From the NCBI RefSeq assembly GCF_030913705.1, contig NZ_CP133190.1:4489501-4553500 (forward strand): 64,000 bases of DNA, given 5' to 3'. Source of the stretch: Anaerocolumna sp. MB42-C2. GTDB lineage: Bacteria > Bacillota > Clostridia > Lachnospirales > Lachnospiraceae. Position 1 is the first letter of the stretch, and every line of letters starts with the position of its first letter. The notes beneath the pieces were generated by a model that worked only from the letters and a program-made list of their open reading frames with translations, made no database searches and had not been told where the DNA came from. The translations under genes and the position numbers were made by a program. Shown one piece after another: positions 36,249-44,218 of this stretch.

Positions 36249-36281
36249 AAGTCTCTCGAGTTTTAAGAGACTCCTTTTTTT
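36249..36281 (+). terminator. Terminator after the DUF6514 gene
   Basis: AGTCTCT and AGAGACT pair and are followed by T7. Confidence 0.8.
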
Positions 36282-36305
36282 GTTTAATTAAAAAATTAGA
36301 ACGGA

Positions 36306-36956
36306 TCAGAATAGTTCAACTTTTCCTGAAATAGTTGCAAAATAAACCTCACAGGCATCTGTTATCTGAGCTTTTCCGTTTGTTACTTCAATGGTTTTCT
36401 TTATAAAATCCGCAAAGATATCATTGGGAATTACAATTGTTATTTTCACCATATTGGTGAACTCAGTATCTAAAATAGGAATACCTGATTGTGAGATGAG
36501 ATATTGAATTTTACCATTCCCATTGTAATCAGTAGTTACTGTTACTCTCTGCCCTTTTATTTTCTCGATAATATTACAGCAAGAAAGTCCTTCCTTGGCG
36601 GCACTCTGATAAGCACGCACCAGTCCGCCGGTTCCAAGCAGTGTGCCTCCAAAGTATCTGGTAACAACAATTATGGTGTTATGGATTTCTTCACCCAGCA
36701 ATACGTCCAGTATAGGTCTTCCGGCAGTTTTAGACGGTTCACCGTCGTCACTGCATCTTTGGATATCATCATTTTGCCCGATTACATAGGCATAACAGTT
36801 ATGCCGTGCATCCCAATATTTTTTCTTAATTTGTTCTATGAATTCCAAAGCATCATCTTCCGATAGAACAGGAGCAACACTGGCTATAAATCTGGACTTT
36901 TTTTCTGTTATTTCACCGGTACCGCCTGTATATACAGTACGAAAAGGTTTGTTCAT
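36306..36956 (-). CDS. yigZ: YigZ/IMPACT family protein
   Basis: The 216-aa protein has the IMPACT N-terminal domain with EKKSRFIASVAPV, DARHNCYAYVIG, RCSDDGEPSKTAGRPILDVL and VVTRYFGGTLLGTGGLVRAY, followed by the short DUF1949 C-terminal domain. E. coli YigZ and its eukaryotic relative IMPACT have been linked to translation control or proline peptide metabolism, but the biochemical role is unsettled. It lies 10 bases after the DUF4250 gene on the same strand. Confidence 0.92.
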   Translation of the reverse strand: MNKPFRTVYTGGTGEITEKKSRFIASVAPVLSEDDALEFIEQIKKKYWDARHNCYAYVIGQNDDIQRCSDDGEPSKTAGRPILDVLLGEEIHNTIIVVTRYFGGTLLGTGGLVRAYQSAAKEGLSCCNIIEKIKGQRVTVTTDYNGNGKIQYLISQSGIPILDTEFTNMVKITIVIPNDIFADFIKKTIEVTNGKAQITDACEVYFATISGKVELF

Positions 36957-36966
36957 TATTTTTCAC

Positions 36967-37143
36967 CTATTTAAATTGATTTAAAGTTGGATTATATTCG
37001 TATTGAATGGCTTTTAATTTCTTTATTATCATTGATTCCTCTATATTTAAATCCAGGCATAGTTCTGCTAAATTATTATAATTGTCTCTTAACTGGGTAT
37101 TAATGTAACTAAGTAAGATTATGGGATCTTGGGGAATTGACAT
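36967..37143 (-). CDS. DUF4250 domain protein
   Basis: The 58-aa protein SIPQDPIILLSYINTQLRDN...LAELCLDLNIE matches DUF4250, a short helical family resembling a minimal helix-turn-helix. ATG 37143 has AGGAGGT upstream; the longer frame to 37176 is rejected on that basis. Co-transcribed with yigZ. Function unknown. Confidence 0.8.
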   Translation of the reverse strand: MSIPQDPIILLSYINTQLRDNYNNLAELCLDLNIEESMIIKKLKAIQYEYNPTLNQFK

Positions 37144-37361
37144 AATAACCTCCTGAAAATCGATTGCGTCCGGCAAGCCGGATTCTTTCTTATTGTAACA
37201 TAGATTCTAAAGAAATCAAGTGCTGCCACTTATTAAAAACAGGGGGTAAAACTTTCGTATGTTTGGTTTTGCGGAAATAGAAAGAATGGTTGACTGGGAT
37301 TGTTTTTTTCTATACAATGTAGGAAATGCTTATAAAGTTAAATGGGCAGGGAGGCAGTAAT

Positions 37362-38690
37362 ATGGATTTATTTGAATACATGAGAAGCAATAAAATGGAG
37401 AAAGATTCTCCCCTGGCTTCGCGTTTACGCCCTAAAACCCTGGATGAAGTGGTGGGGCAAAGTCATATAATCGGAAAAGATAAGCTGTTATATCGGGCTA
37501 TAAAAGCTGATAAAATCAGTTCTATTATATTTTACGGCCCGCCCGGAACCGGCAAAACAACCTTAGCTAAAGTAATTGCCGGAACTACAAGTTCTGCTTT
37601 CACCCAGATCAATGCTACTTCAGCAGGTAAAAAAGATATGGAAGAAGTAGTAGGCCAGGCGAAAGAGAATGCAGGTATGTACGGTAAGAAGACTATATTA
37701 TTTATAGACGAGATTCATAGATTTAATAAAGGGCAGCAGGACTACTTATTACCATTTGTGGAGGACGGCACCATAATACTTATCGGTGCTACTACAGAAA
37801 ATCCTTATTTTGAAGTAAACAGCGCTTTATTATCCCGGTCTATTATTTTTGAATTAAAACCTCTGGAAAAAGAAGATATCAAAAAGCTTCTGATCCGAGC
37901 TGTTTATGATGAAGAAAGAGGTATGGGAGGATATAATGCTGCTATTGATGAAGATGCTCTGGACTTTCTTTCCGATATTGCAAACGGAGATGCAAGAGCC
38001 GCATTAAATGCCATTGAGTTAGGGATATTGACAACGGAAAGGTCCGAAGACGGTAAGATACACATAACCTTACCGGTAGCAGGTGAATGTATACAAAAAC
38101 GGGTAGTCCGTTATGATAAAACCGGCGATAACCATTATGATACCATATCAGCATTTATAAAAAGTATGAGAGGCTCAGACCCCGATGCGGCGGTTTATTA
38201 CCTGGCCCGTATGTTATACGCAGGAGAAAGCATTACATTTATAGCACGAAGAATTATGATCTGTGCTTCGGAGGATGTATCCAATTCAGATCCTAATGCC
38301 CTTGTGGTAGCGACTGCCGCAGCCCAGGCAGTAGAGCGGCTAGGTATGCCGGAAGCACGTATTGTATTGGCACAAGCTGCGGCATATGTTGCCTGTGCTC
38401 CAAAAAGTAATTCTTCCATTATGGCTGTTGATGCCGCTTATGAAGCCGTACAAAACGAGAAAACAGCAACAATTCCCTCCTATCTGATGGATGCCCATTA
38501 TAAAGGGGCTGCAAAATTGGGTCATGGTCTGGGTTATAAATACGCTCATAATTATAAAAACCATTATGTCAATCAACAGTATCTGCCCGATGAATTAAAG
38601 GGAAGGGTATTTTATGAACCGTCGGAACAAGGGTATGAAAAAGTAATAAAAGAATATCTTCAAAGAATCAGGGAGGATGCGGAAGAATAA
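37362..38690 (+). CDS. rarA: Replication-associated recombination protein A (MgsA/RarA ATPase)
   Basis: The 442-aa AAA+ ATPase shows Walker A in YGPPGTGKTTLA, Walker B in LFIDEIHRFNKGQQD, sensor GATTENP, and the C-terminal MgsA tetramerisation region (YLARMLYAGESITFIARRI; HYKGAAKLGHG). It acts at stalled replication forks and interacts with SSB. ATG 37362 follows GGGAGGCAG; the in-frame upstream start at 37326 has no ribosome site. Confidence 0.95.
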   Translation: MDLFEYMRSNKMEKDSPLASRLRPKTLDEVVGQSHIIGKDKLLYRAIKADKISSIIFYGPPGTGKTTLAKVIAGTTSSAFTQINATSAGKKDMEEVVGQAKENAGMYGKKTILFIDEIHRFNKGQQDYLLPFVEDGTIILIGATTENPYFEVNSALLSRSIIFELKPLEKEDIKKLLIRAVYDEERGMGGYNAAIDEDALDFLSDIANGDARAALNAIELGILTTERSEDGKIHITLPVAGECIQKRVVRYDKTGDNHYDTISAFIKSMRGSDPDAAVYYLARMLYAGESITFIARRIMICASEDVSNSDPNALVVATAAAQAVERLGMPEARIVLAQAAAYVACAPKSNSSIMAVDAAYEAVQNEKTATIPSYLMDAHYKGAAKLGHGLGYKYAHNYKNHYVNQQYLPDELKGRVFYEPSEQGYEKVIKEYLQRIREDAEE

Positions 38691-38707
38691 TTGACGTTTG
38701 TTTGGTT

Positions 38708-38758
38708 AAAAGCTAAGCTGTTGCAAGATTAAACAAAGAGTCTTGCAACAGCTTTTAT
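38708..38758 (+). terminator. Terminator after rarA
   Basis: AGCTGTTGCAAGA and TCTTGCAACAGCT form a perfect stem, followed by TTTTATAT. Confidence 0.85.
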
Positions 38759-38761
38759 ATA

Positions 38762-38856
38762 AGCGAAAGCAAAGTGAGAATTAGCAAGCTTGCTTGCGAT
38801 AATTCGAACATGCATGCGAACCGGAGAATCTCACATAAAGTGAATCTTCCGGGTTA
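38762..38856. other. Palindrome-rich spacer
   Basis: Contains GCAAGCTTGCTTGC, CATGCATG and CCGGAGAATCTCAC facing GTGAATCTTCCGG. The last pair could end transcription of the minus-strand gene that stops at 38860. Not matched to the three repeat families. Confidence 0.45.
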
Positions 38857-38859
38857 CAG

Positions 38860-39078
38860 TTAATTATTATATTTATCCTGAGACCATTTTTTTAATAGTT
38901 TGTAAACTAACATATAGGTATATATCATAATTGGAATTACTACGGTAGAATATAAACTGGCTTGAAATAAAGCATGTGAATTAGGTGAAGCTGTAAGAGC
39001 GGCATATAATGTCAATCCATATAAGGAAAACAGTAAAATCACAACAACAAAAGCTAAAATGCGCTTGATTTTTTTCAT
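38860..39078 (-). CDS. Small two-helix membrane protein
   Basis: The 72-aa product has two membrane helices (about 7-28 and 41-62) with a short loop, and a basic C-terminal tail (KLLKKWSQDKYNN). I do not recognise a named family. AAAGGAG precedes the start and a good minus-strand promoter lies at 39145-39117, so expression is likely. It lies downstream of the candidate small RNA at 39210-39336, but its own promoter is after that RNA's terminator. Confidence 0.7.
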   Translation of the reverse strand: MKKIKRILAFVVVILLFSLYGLTLYAALTASPNSHALFQASLYSTVVIPIMIYTYMLVYKLLKKWSQDKYNN

Positions 39079-39116
39079 AAGAGAAGAGACTCCTTTCTTA
39101 ATATTCGTACAAGTTT

Positions 39117-39145
39117 ATTATAATAGATATATTCAGTTAAATCAA
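39117..39145 (-). promoter_or_regulatory. Promoter of the small membrane protein gene
   Basis: On the minus strand: TTGATT, 17 bases, TATAAT. Confidence 0.7.
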
Positions 39146-39209
39146 CATGTTTGCTATCGATTCAGAATGATCGATCGGGTTTAAAAATAAAGAAGTATCA
39201 ATGCATTCA

Positions 39210-39336
39210 CAAAAAACCGGAGAATTGCAGCGTAGGAACGCTGCATCCTCGTTTTAGTGCATCGCGAAGTGTGTTATAGTTCACGGAATTGCTGCTTTTT
39301 GCAGGGGAGTGAACAGAAACCAGCGGCATACTATTG
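39210..39336 (-). ncRNA. Candidate structured small RNA ending in a terminator
   Basis: Read on the minus strand, GTTCAC...GTGAAC (39314-39309 and 39284-39279) enclose a CTGC/GCAG stem, then a linker, then the strong hairpin GATGCAGCG TTCCTA CGCTGCAATT followed by CTCCGG and T6 (39251-39210). No coding frame is present. The 5' end near 39336 is estimated from a TACAAT-like -10 without a clear -35. Length about 125 nt. I cannot assign an RNA family; a 6S-like RNA was considered but not shown. Confidence 0.5.
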
Positions 39337-39368
39337 TAAAACTATAAAAATAATTAGGGTATAACGCC

Positions 39369-39397
39369 TTGACTTTATAAATAGGTAATGATAAAAT
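39369..39397 (+). promoter_or_regulatory. Promoter of the glyS T-box leader
   Basis: TTGACT, 17 bases, TAAAAT; predicted start near 39404. Confidence 0.75.
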
Positions 39398-39403
39398 AAG
39401 GAA

Positions 39404-39687
39404 AATTTTAAAAGCTGTGAAAAGGAATAGTATATGTTAATTGGAATTCAGAGAGAAGATGGCTGGTGCGAATCTTTATGAAATTGACATAGAAGGCGCC
39501 TTAGAGCTGTGGATTGAAAGGATTAAATCCAAGTAGGTACCAACGGAATTCCACCGTTATCAAAGGAAGCAGCATGATTAAAGTGCTGTAAGCAGAGCGC
39601 AGGTTATCCTGAATTTAGGTGGTACCACGGACTTACTAATGTATATAAGTTCGCCCTAAGCAATTAGCTTAGGGCGGACTTTTTTTT
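39404..39687 (+). promoter_or_regulatory. T-box riboswitch upstream of glyS
   Basis: The T-box AGGTGGTACCACGG at 39617-39630 is followed by the terminator GTTCGCCCTAAGC...GCTTAGGGCGGAC and T8 (39649-39687). A GGC glycine codon in ATAGAAGGCGCC (near 39494) is the likely specifier. The variable T-box base is T, which pairs with discriminator A rather than the U usual for bacterial tRNA-Gly. The gap from 39688 to the start codon (130 bases) holds only the ribosome site. Confidence 0.9.
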
Positions 39688-39817
39688 GATTACGATAGTT
39701 CGTGCCAATGTGCGTTTCTCGAGGAAGAAAAGTTGTTGCTGTGCAGCCCCCACGAGCTCGGAGTGAAAGGCTTGCCAGATACTTTATATTACTAATAAAT
39801 TCAAGGAGGTATATGGA

Positions 39818-41185
39818 ATGAGAAAATTAACAATGGAAGAATTAACGGCATTTTGTAATCAGTACGGATTTATTTTTCAAGGAAGTGAAATATATGGAGG
39901 CCTGGCAAATACCTGGGATTATGGCCCATTGGGTACAAGGTTAAAAAATAATATAAAAGATGCCTGGAGATATTACTTTATTCAAAATAGAGATAACAGT
40001 TATGAAATTGATTCGGATATACTAATGAACCCTGCGGTCTGGGAAGCCAGCGGACATTTAACAAGCTTCACAGACCCGCTGCTGGACTGCAAAGAATGTA
40101 ATACAAGACACCGCGCGGATAATTTGATTAATCAATATAGCTTGGAAGCAAATGCAGATGCCATGACACAGGAAGAGATGTTTCAGTTTATTATAGAGAA
40201 TAAGGTACCCTGTCCGAAATGCGGAAAATCCAACTTTACAGATATCAGGCAATTTAATCTGATGTTTTCAACGCAGCGTGGTGTAACCAGAAACAGTGCC
40301 AGCATGATTTATTTGAGGCCGGAAAATGCACAGGGAGAGTATGTCAATTTTCTTAATGTTCTTAGAACTATGAGAACTAAATTGCCTTTTAGTATAGGGC
40401 AGATAGGAAAAGCGTTCCGCAATGAAATAACCCCCGGTAATTTTACATTTCGTACCATTGAATTTGAGCAGATGGAATATCAGACATTCTGTAAAAACGG
40501 ATCGGATGAAGAACAGTATGAGTATTTTAAGGATTATGGAATTTCATTTTTTCAATATTTAGGGCTTTCCAAAGAACATCTGCGGTTTCATAACCACGAA
40601 AAGTTAGCTCATTATGCAAAAGCAGCCTGTGATATCGAGTATTTATTTCCCTTTGGCTGGGGTGAAATCAACGGTACCCATAACAGGACTGATTTTGATT
40701 TATCCAGGCATCAGAAATATTCCGGAAAGAGTATGGAATATTTTGATGAGCAAACAAATGAAAGATATATTCCTTACATTGTAGAATCTACCTACGGACT
40801 GGATCGTATCGTGCTGGCTGTTTTATTTGAAGCTCTGGTGGAGGAAGAAATTGATGAAAAAGAGTGCAGACAGGTATTAAAAATTAATCCAATACTTGCC
40901 CCGATTAAAGTAAATGTTTTGCCATTGATTAAAAAACGTCATAGTGAAAAAGCACTTGAGATATATCATGAACTGAAGAAACACGTTATGGTTTCCTATG
41001 ATGATGCCGGCAATATCGGTAAGCGATACCGCAGAGGAGATGTTATCGGAACACCGATTGCAGTTACGGTTGATGATAATACCCTAACAAATGAGACAGT
41101 CACATTGCGTGACAGGGATACCATGAAACAGATTACGTTAAATATCCATGAATTAGCAGAATATGTGGAAAATTACTTCAAGTAA
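39818..41185 (+). CDS. glyS: Glycine-tRNA ligase, single-chain (alpha2) type
   Basis: The 455-aa class II synthetase is the eukaryotic/archaeal-like dimeric GlyRS, not the alpha2-beta2 bacterial form. It shows GLANTWDYGPLG at the start, LRPENAQGEYVNF (motif 2 region), IGKAFRNEITPGNFTFRTIEFEQMEYQTF, the motif 3 block ESTYGLDRIVLAVL, and an anticodon-binding domain (LPLIKKRHSEKALEIYHEL). A zinc-binding cysteine pair (CKEC; CPKCGKSN) is present. Expression is under T-box control; AAGGAGG precedes the start. Confidence 0.97.
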   Translation: MRKLTMEELTAFCNQYGFIFQGSEIYGGLANTWDYGPLGTRLKNNIKDAWRYYFIQNRDNSYEIDSDILMNPAVWEASGHLTSFTDPLLDCKECNTRHRADNLINQYSLEANADAMTQEEMFQFIIENKVPCPKCGKSNFTDIRQFNLMFSTQRGVTRNSASMIYLRPENAQGEYVNFLNVLRTMRTKLPFSIGQIGKAFRNEITPGNFTFRTIEFEQMEYQTFCKNGSDEEQYEYFKDYGISFFQYLGLSKEHLRFHNHEKLAHYAKAACDIEYLFPFGWGEINGTHNRTDFDLSRHQKYSGKSMEYFDEQTNERYIPYIVESTYGLDRIVLAVLFEALVEEEIDEKECRQVLKINPILAPIKVNVLPLIKKRHSEKALEIYHELKKHVMVSYDDAGNIGKRYRRGDVIGTPIAVTVDDNTLTNETVTLRDRDTMKQITLNIHELAEYVENYFK

Positions 41186-41211
41186 AACGAAAAAACAGCC
41201 GATAAGTTACA

Positions 41212-41270
41212 TTATAGGAACAAAAACATGTTCCTATAATCGGATGCACGGCGAAAGAACATCGCCTTTT
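41212..41270 (+). terminator. Double hairpin after glyS, related to repeat family 3
   Basis: TTATAGGAAC and GTTCCTATAA pair, followed by CGGATGCAC (a family 3 signature), then GGCGA...TCGCC and T4. This is probably a terminator made from, or resembling, a shortened family 3 element. Confidence 0.55.
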
Positions 41271-41314
41271 ATCAGAAGTTACATTATTATAAAGTTGGGA
41301 TGGAGTTTGTTAAT

Positions 41315-42091
41315 ATGAATATGAAGAATAGAAGATTATTTTGTTTTGCCTTAGGTATCCTTTTAATTACATTAGCCCTGCCGCAAAAGATGAATGCAGC
41401 GACTGCTTCAAAAAACGGAGGAGGTAAAACGTTTACCGTAACATTTAACCCGAAAGGAGGAGCTGCCTCTTTAAATTCAATGGAGGTTACTTTTGGGGAT
41501 ACTTATGGCGGTCTGCCCACCGCAACAAGAGATCATTATACTTTTTTAGGCTGGTATACTTACGCTTACGGAGGAGTAAAAATAACAAAAGACAGTACGG
41601 TAAAGATAAATGGGTCACATACTTTATATGCGCATTGGAGCGGCAAAAAATATACGATTTCCCTGGATGCAAACGGTGGTTTAGTTAAAAAAGAGACCGT
41701 TAACGTATATTATGGAACAAAATACAGTAGTCAGCTGCCTGAACCTGCCAGAGCAAATTATGTATTTGACGGCTGGTATACTGCTAAAACAGGTGGGGAT
41801 AAGATTACCTCCGAAAGTGTCTACGATGAAAATGCAAAGAAAAAATTATATGCACGCTGGGTGGAAAAGAAATTAGAAATAACCTTTATTGCATATAATG
41901 GGGAAGAGTACGAACAGGAAGTTATCTGCGGTAAAAAATATGGGAAATTGCCGGCACCGAAACGGGATGGGTGCAAATTTGCGGGATGGTATAGCTGGGA
42001 TAACTATACGGAAGCCGATGGCAAACCTGTTATGGAAAGTGACATAGTAAAGGAATCGGACCCTTTGAAACTATTTGCAAGGTGGTATTAA
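41315..42091 (+). CDS. Secreted InlB B-repeat (Listeria-Bacteroides repeat) protein
   Basis: The 258-aa protein has a signal peptide (about 1-28, ending near MNAA) and three consecutive InlB B-type repeats of about 70 residues, each with the FxGWYT/FAGWYS and LYAHW/LYARW/LFARW hallmarks (about 40-110, 111-182, 185-258). These small beta domains occur in surface or adhesive proteins. There is no LPXTG or other wall anchor, so it may be released or bind non-covalently. GGAG lies eight bases before ATG 41315. Confidence 0.85.
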   Translation: MNMKNRRLFCFALGILLITLALPQKMNAATASKNGGGKTFTVTFNPKGGAASLNSMEVTFGDTYGGLPTATRDHYTFLGWYTYAYGGVKITKDSTVKINGSHTLYAHWSGKKYTISLDANGGLVKKETVNVYYGTKYSSQLPEPARANYVFDGWYTAKTGGDKITSESVYDENAKKKLYARWVEKKLEITFIAYNGEEYEQEVICGKKYGKLPAPKRDGCKFAGWYSWDNYTEADGKPVMESDIVKESDPLKLFARWY

Positions 42092-42302
42092 TATAATTAT
42101 ATATTTGGATTAATGTGTGCTTCGTATTGTATAAATATCTGGAAAAAAATAAAGTTGAGTATAAGTTGCGTATAAAGAAAATTTATGATAAAATAATGCT
42201 TGTGCCATTCACCGTCAAAGTCTCTGAAACCATTGATCTATAAGGGATTCATATAGACATGTCCCTAAGAGATCTTTACCACGATAGATATAACTCCCTA
42301 AT

Positions 42303-42444
42303 TAAAAAGCAAACAACCCACTGCGCCTTTGCAGTGAGTTGTTTGTTAAAAAGGGGAGGATAAGTATTTAACTTTTCTTTGGTGTTGGCTGCGCATTGTT
42401 AGTGCGCAAAGCGTTTATCCTATTGTTGGAGGGGGGATCCAACA
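42303..42444 (-). ncRNA. Candidate structured small RNA ending in a terminator
   Basis: On the minus strand the order is: TATACT (-10, 42452-42447), hairpin TGTTGGA...TCCAACA (42444-42424), a domain closed by GGATAA with TTATCC (42420-42415 and 42363-42358) containing TGCGCA twice as a stem, then a 16-bp hairpin (42347-42309) followed by TTTTTAATT. No coding frame occurs in the 590-bp gap. The poly-T only fits the minus strand. I cannot name the family. Confidence 0.5.
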
Positions 42445-42680
42445 TCAGTATAAGATTACGCTTTTTGTGCTATCTAATTAATATTTGCAATAGATTAATT
42501 ACATTTACTGTGTTCTATTGTTATCACAAGTCGTCTGTATTTTGCAGACGGCATTGTTTATTGAATTAGATTAACTATAGTATGATGCTGATTTGGATGT
42601 ATTATACATAATTTAAAAAATTTTTTTACGTAAGTTTAGGATTTTTTTGTAAATACTAAACAACAGAAAGGATGAATATC

Positions 42681-43187
42681 ATGAGTTTATTACAAGAATG
42701 GAGAGATTATGCTTACTCTCTTGACACAAATCAAAAAGAAGGACAACTATTTTGGGCCAATTATTTTAATATTGAACAAGGTATATATGAGAGAATTCTA
42801 GCAGATCCTGAAACTGTAGTAGAAGGCACGGTAGAAGATTTAGCATCCAGATATGGTACCAGTTTATCTATTATGGTGGGATTCCTTGATGGAATAAACG
42901 ATAGCCTCAAAAATCCAAATCCTATTGAAGAGATGGATGAAAAAACAGTTGTTAATCTTGGTTTTGATAAAGAAAAGTTATACTTTAACATGGTAGAAGC
43001 AAAAGCTGACTGGCTTTATCAGATGCCGGTTTGGGATGAGCTCTTAACAGAGGAAAGAAGAAAAGAACTATTTTGGGAACAAAAAAAATCAGGGACAGTA
43101 GTAAAAGAGAAGAAAATAGGAAGAAATGATCCTTGTCCTTGTGGAAGTGGTAAAAAATATAAAAAATGCTGTGGAGCAAATCAATAA
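42681..43187 (+). CDS. SEC-C zinc-binding protein
   Basis: The 168-aa protein has a helical body (LLQEWRDYAYSLD to WDELLTEERRKELFWEQ) and a C-terminal SEC-C motif, IGRNDPCPCGSGKKYKKCCG, which binds zinc and in SecA contacts SecB or ribosomes. The helical body resembles a conserved firmicute family of unknown function. ATG 42681 is chosen because AAAGGA is then at proper distance; ATG 42672 overlaps the site. Confidence 0.85.
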   Translation: MSLLQEWRDYAYSLDTNQKEGQLFWANYFNIEQGIYERILADPETVVEGTVEDLASRYGTSLSIMVGFLDGINDSLKNPNPIEEMDEKTVVNLGFDKEKLYFNMVEAKADWLYQMPVWDELLTEERRKELFWEQKKSGTVVKEKKIGRNDPCPCGSGKKYKKCCGANQ

Positions 43188-43205
43188 CACAATTGAAGTA
43201 TAGAA

Positions 43206-43262
43206 TGAAAACTGCCTTATATTTTATATAGATATTATATAAAACATAAGGCAGTTTTTCAT
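43206..43262 (+). terminator. Terminator after the SEC-C gene
   Basis: AAAACTGCCTTATATTTTAT pairs with the complementary arm ending ATAAGGCAGTTTTT to form a very long hairpin with a T-tract. Confidence 0.85.
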
Positions 43263-43411
43263 TTCACAGGAAAGTTCTCCGAACTTCCCTATGAAATAAA
43301 AGCCCGACCGGCAGGATGCACATGAACACGCAAAAGGATAATATCCTTTAGGGTGGCTTGTCACTAAAGTAACAGCGCGTCAGCGCTAGAGTCTGGTAAA
43401 CCAGACCCTTT
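43261..43411 (+). repeat. Repeat family 3, first of a tandem pair
   Basis: First hairpin ATTTCACAGG...CCCTATGAAAT; then GCCCGACCGGC, AGGATGCACATGA, GTCACTAAAGTAAC, GCGCGTCAGCGC and a final hairpin AGTCTGG TAAA CCAGACC followed by CTTTCTT. Complete copy. Confidence 0.8.
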
Positions 43412-43412
43412 C

Positions 43413-43560
43413 TTATTGCATAGAAAAGTTCTCCGAACTTACCTATGCAATAAGAAAGCCTTCCAGGCAGGATGCGCTCCTGATACACACTCCGCAGAAA
43501 GGAAGTATATTGGGGCAGGTCTGCTCTGACGCAAAAGTGTCAGAACGCTGACATTTCTTT
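43413..43560 (+). repeat. Repeat family 3, second of a tandem pair
   Basis: First hairpin TTATTGCATAG...CTATGCAATAA keeps the inner core AAGTTCTCCGAACTT but has different outer arms that still pair. Second stem GCCTTCCAGGC. AGGATGCGC is conserved; the 3' part (TCTGACGCAAAAGTGTCAGA) is diverged. Confidence 0.75.
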
Positions 43561-43593
43561 ATCATAAGATGCTCAGTTTTGCAGATGCTAATT

Positions 43594-43980
43594 CTATAAT
43601 TTATTTATTGAACTTTCATATGTGTAATCCTTTAAACTCTCAGATAATTTTTCTTGTTTGTAAAGCAGATATTTAGCGTAATTTTTAATTTCATTGGTAT
43701 TTACTTTATTTAATCGTTTATATAATATAAAGAAATCAGCAGTTTCATTATCTAAGTCTTCACTTCCTATACGTAATGAATTATCGGTAATACCTAACAT
43801 ATAATCGCATGAAACATTAAAATAATCAGATAAGGATATTAATTTATCAATAGATGGCTCATTGCGTTTGGATTCATAATTAGAAATAGCAGTTGACTTT
43901 AATCCAATAACGGCTGCCAATTCGCCTTGGGTTAATTTATATTTTTGTCTTAAATGCTTTAACCGAATACAAAATTCCAT
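43594..43980 (-). CDS. XRE-family transcriptional regulator
   Basis: The 128-aa protein has an N-terminal Cro/CI helix-turn-helix: LKHLRQKYKLTQGELAAVIGLKSTAISNYESKRNEPSIDKLISLSDYFNVSCDYMLG. The C-terminal half is helical and may dimerise. ATG 43980 follows ATAGGAGGA; the longer frame to 44085 reads through the promoter and is rejected. It is divergent from the DUF4015 gene, with overlapping control regions, so it may regulate itself or that gene. Confidence 0.9.
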   Translation of the reverse strand: MEFCIRLKHLRQKYKLTQGELAAVIGLKSTAISNYESKRNEPSIDKLISLSDYFNVSCDYMLGITDNSLRIGSEDLDNETADFFILYKRLNKVNTNEIKNYAKYLLYKQEKLSESLKDYTYESSINKL

Positions 43981-44031
43981 GAATAATCCTCCTATAGTTA
44001 ACTTTACATACCAACGAGAAATTACGAAATA

Positions 44032-44061
44032 ATTATATAACAGCATTAAATATAGTGTCAA
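44032..44061 (-). promoter_or_regulatory. Promoter of the XRE regulator
   Basis: On the minus strand: TTGACA, 18 bases, TATAAT, both hexamers perfect. Confidence 0.75.
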
Positions 44062-44151
44062 CAAAAAAGTATATTTTAGAACCATTTACAAGGAATTATT
44101 TGTTATATATGAACAAATAATAAACTTAATAATAATATAGTTATATAGAAC

Positions 44152-44180
44152 TTGACAAATTTTGTAATCAGAAATACCAT
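44152..44180 (+). promoter_or_regulatory. Candidate promoter of the DUF4015 gene
   Basis: TTGACA, 17 bases, TACCAT. A TATAAT lies directly after, but 23 bases from the -35. Confidence 0.45.
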
Positions 44181-44218
44181 TATAATAGAATGCAAAAGAG
44201 TAGGAGCAGGAAAACACT

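Noticed and set aside
43261..43560. Tandem repeats considered as a CRISPR array
   Set aside because: Units are about 150 bp with internal hairpins, only two in number, no spacers and no cas genes.
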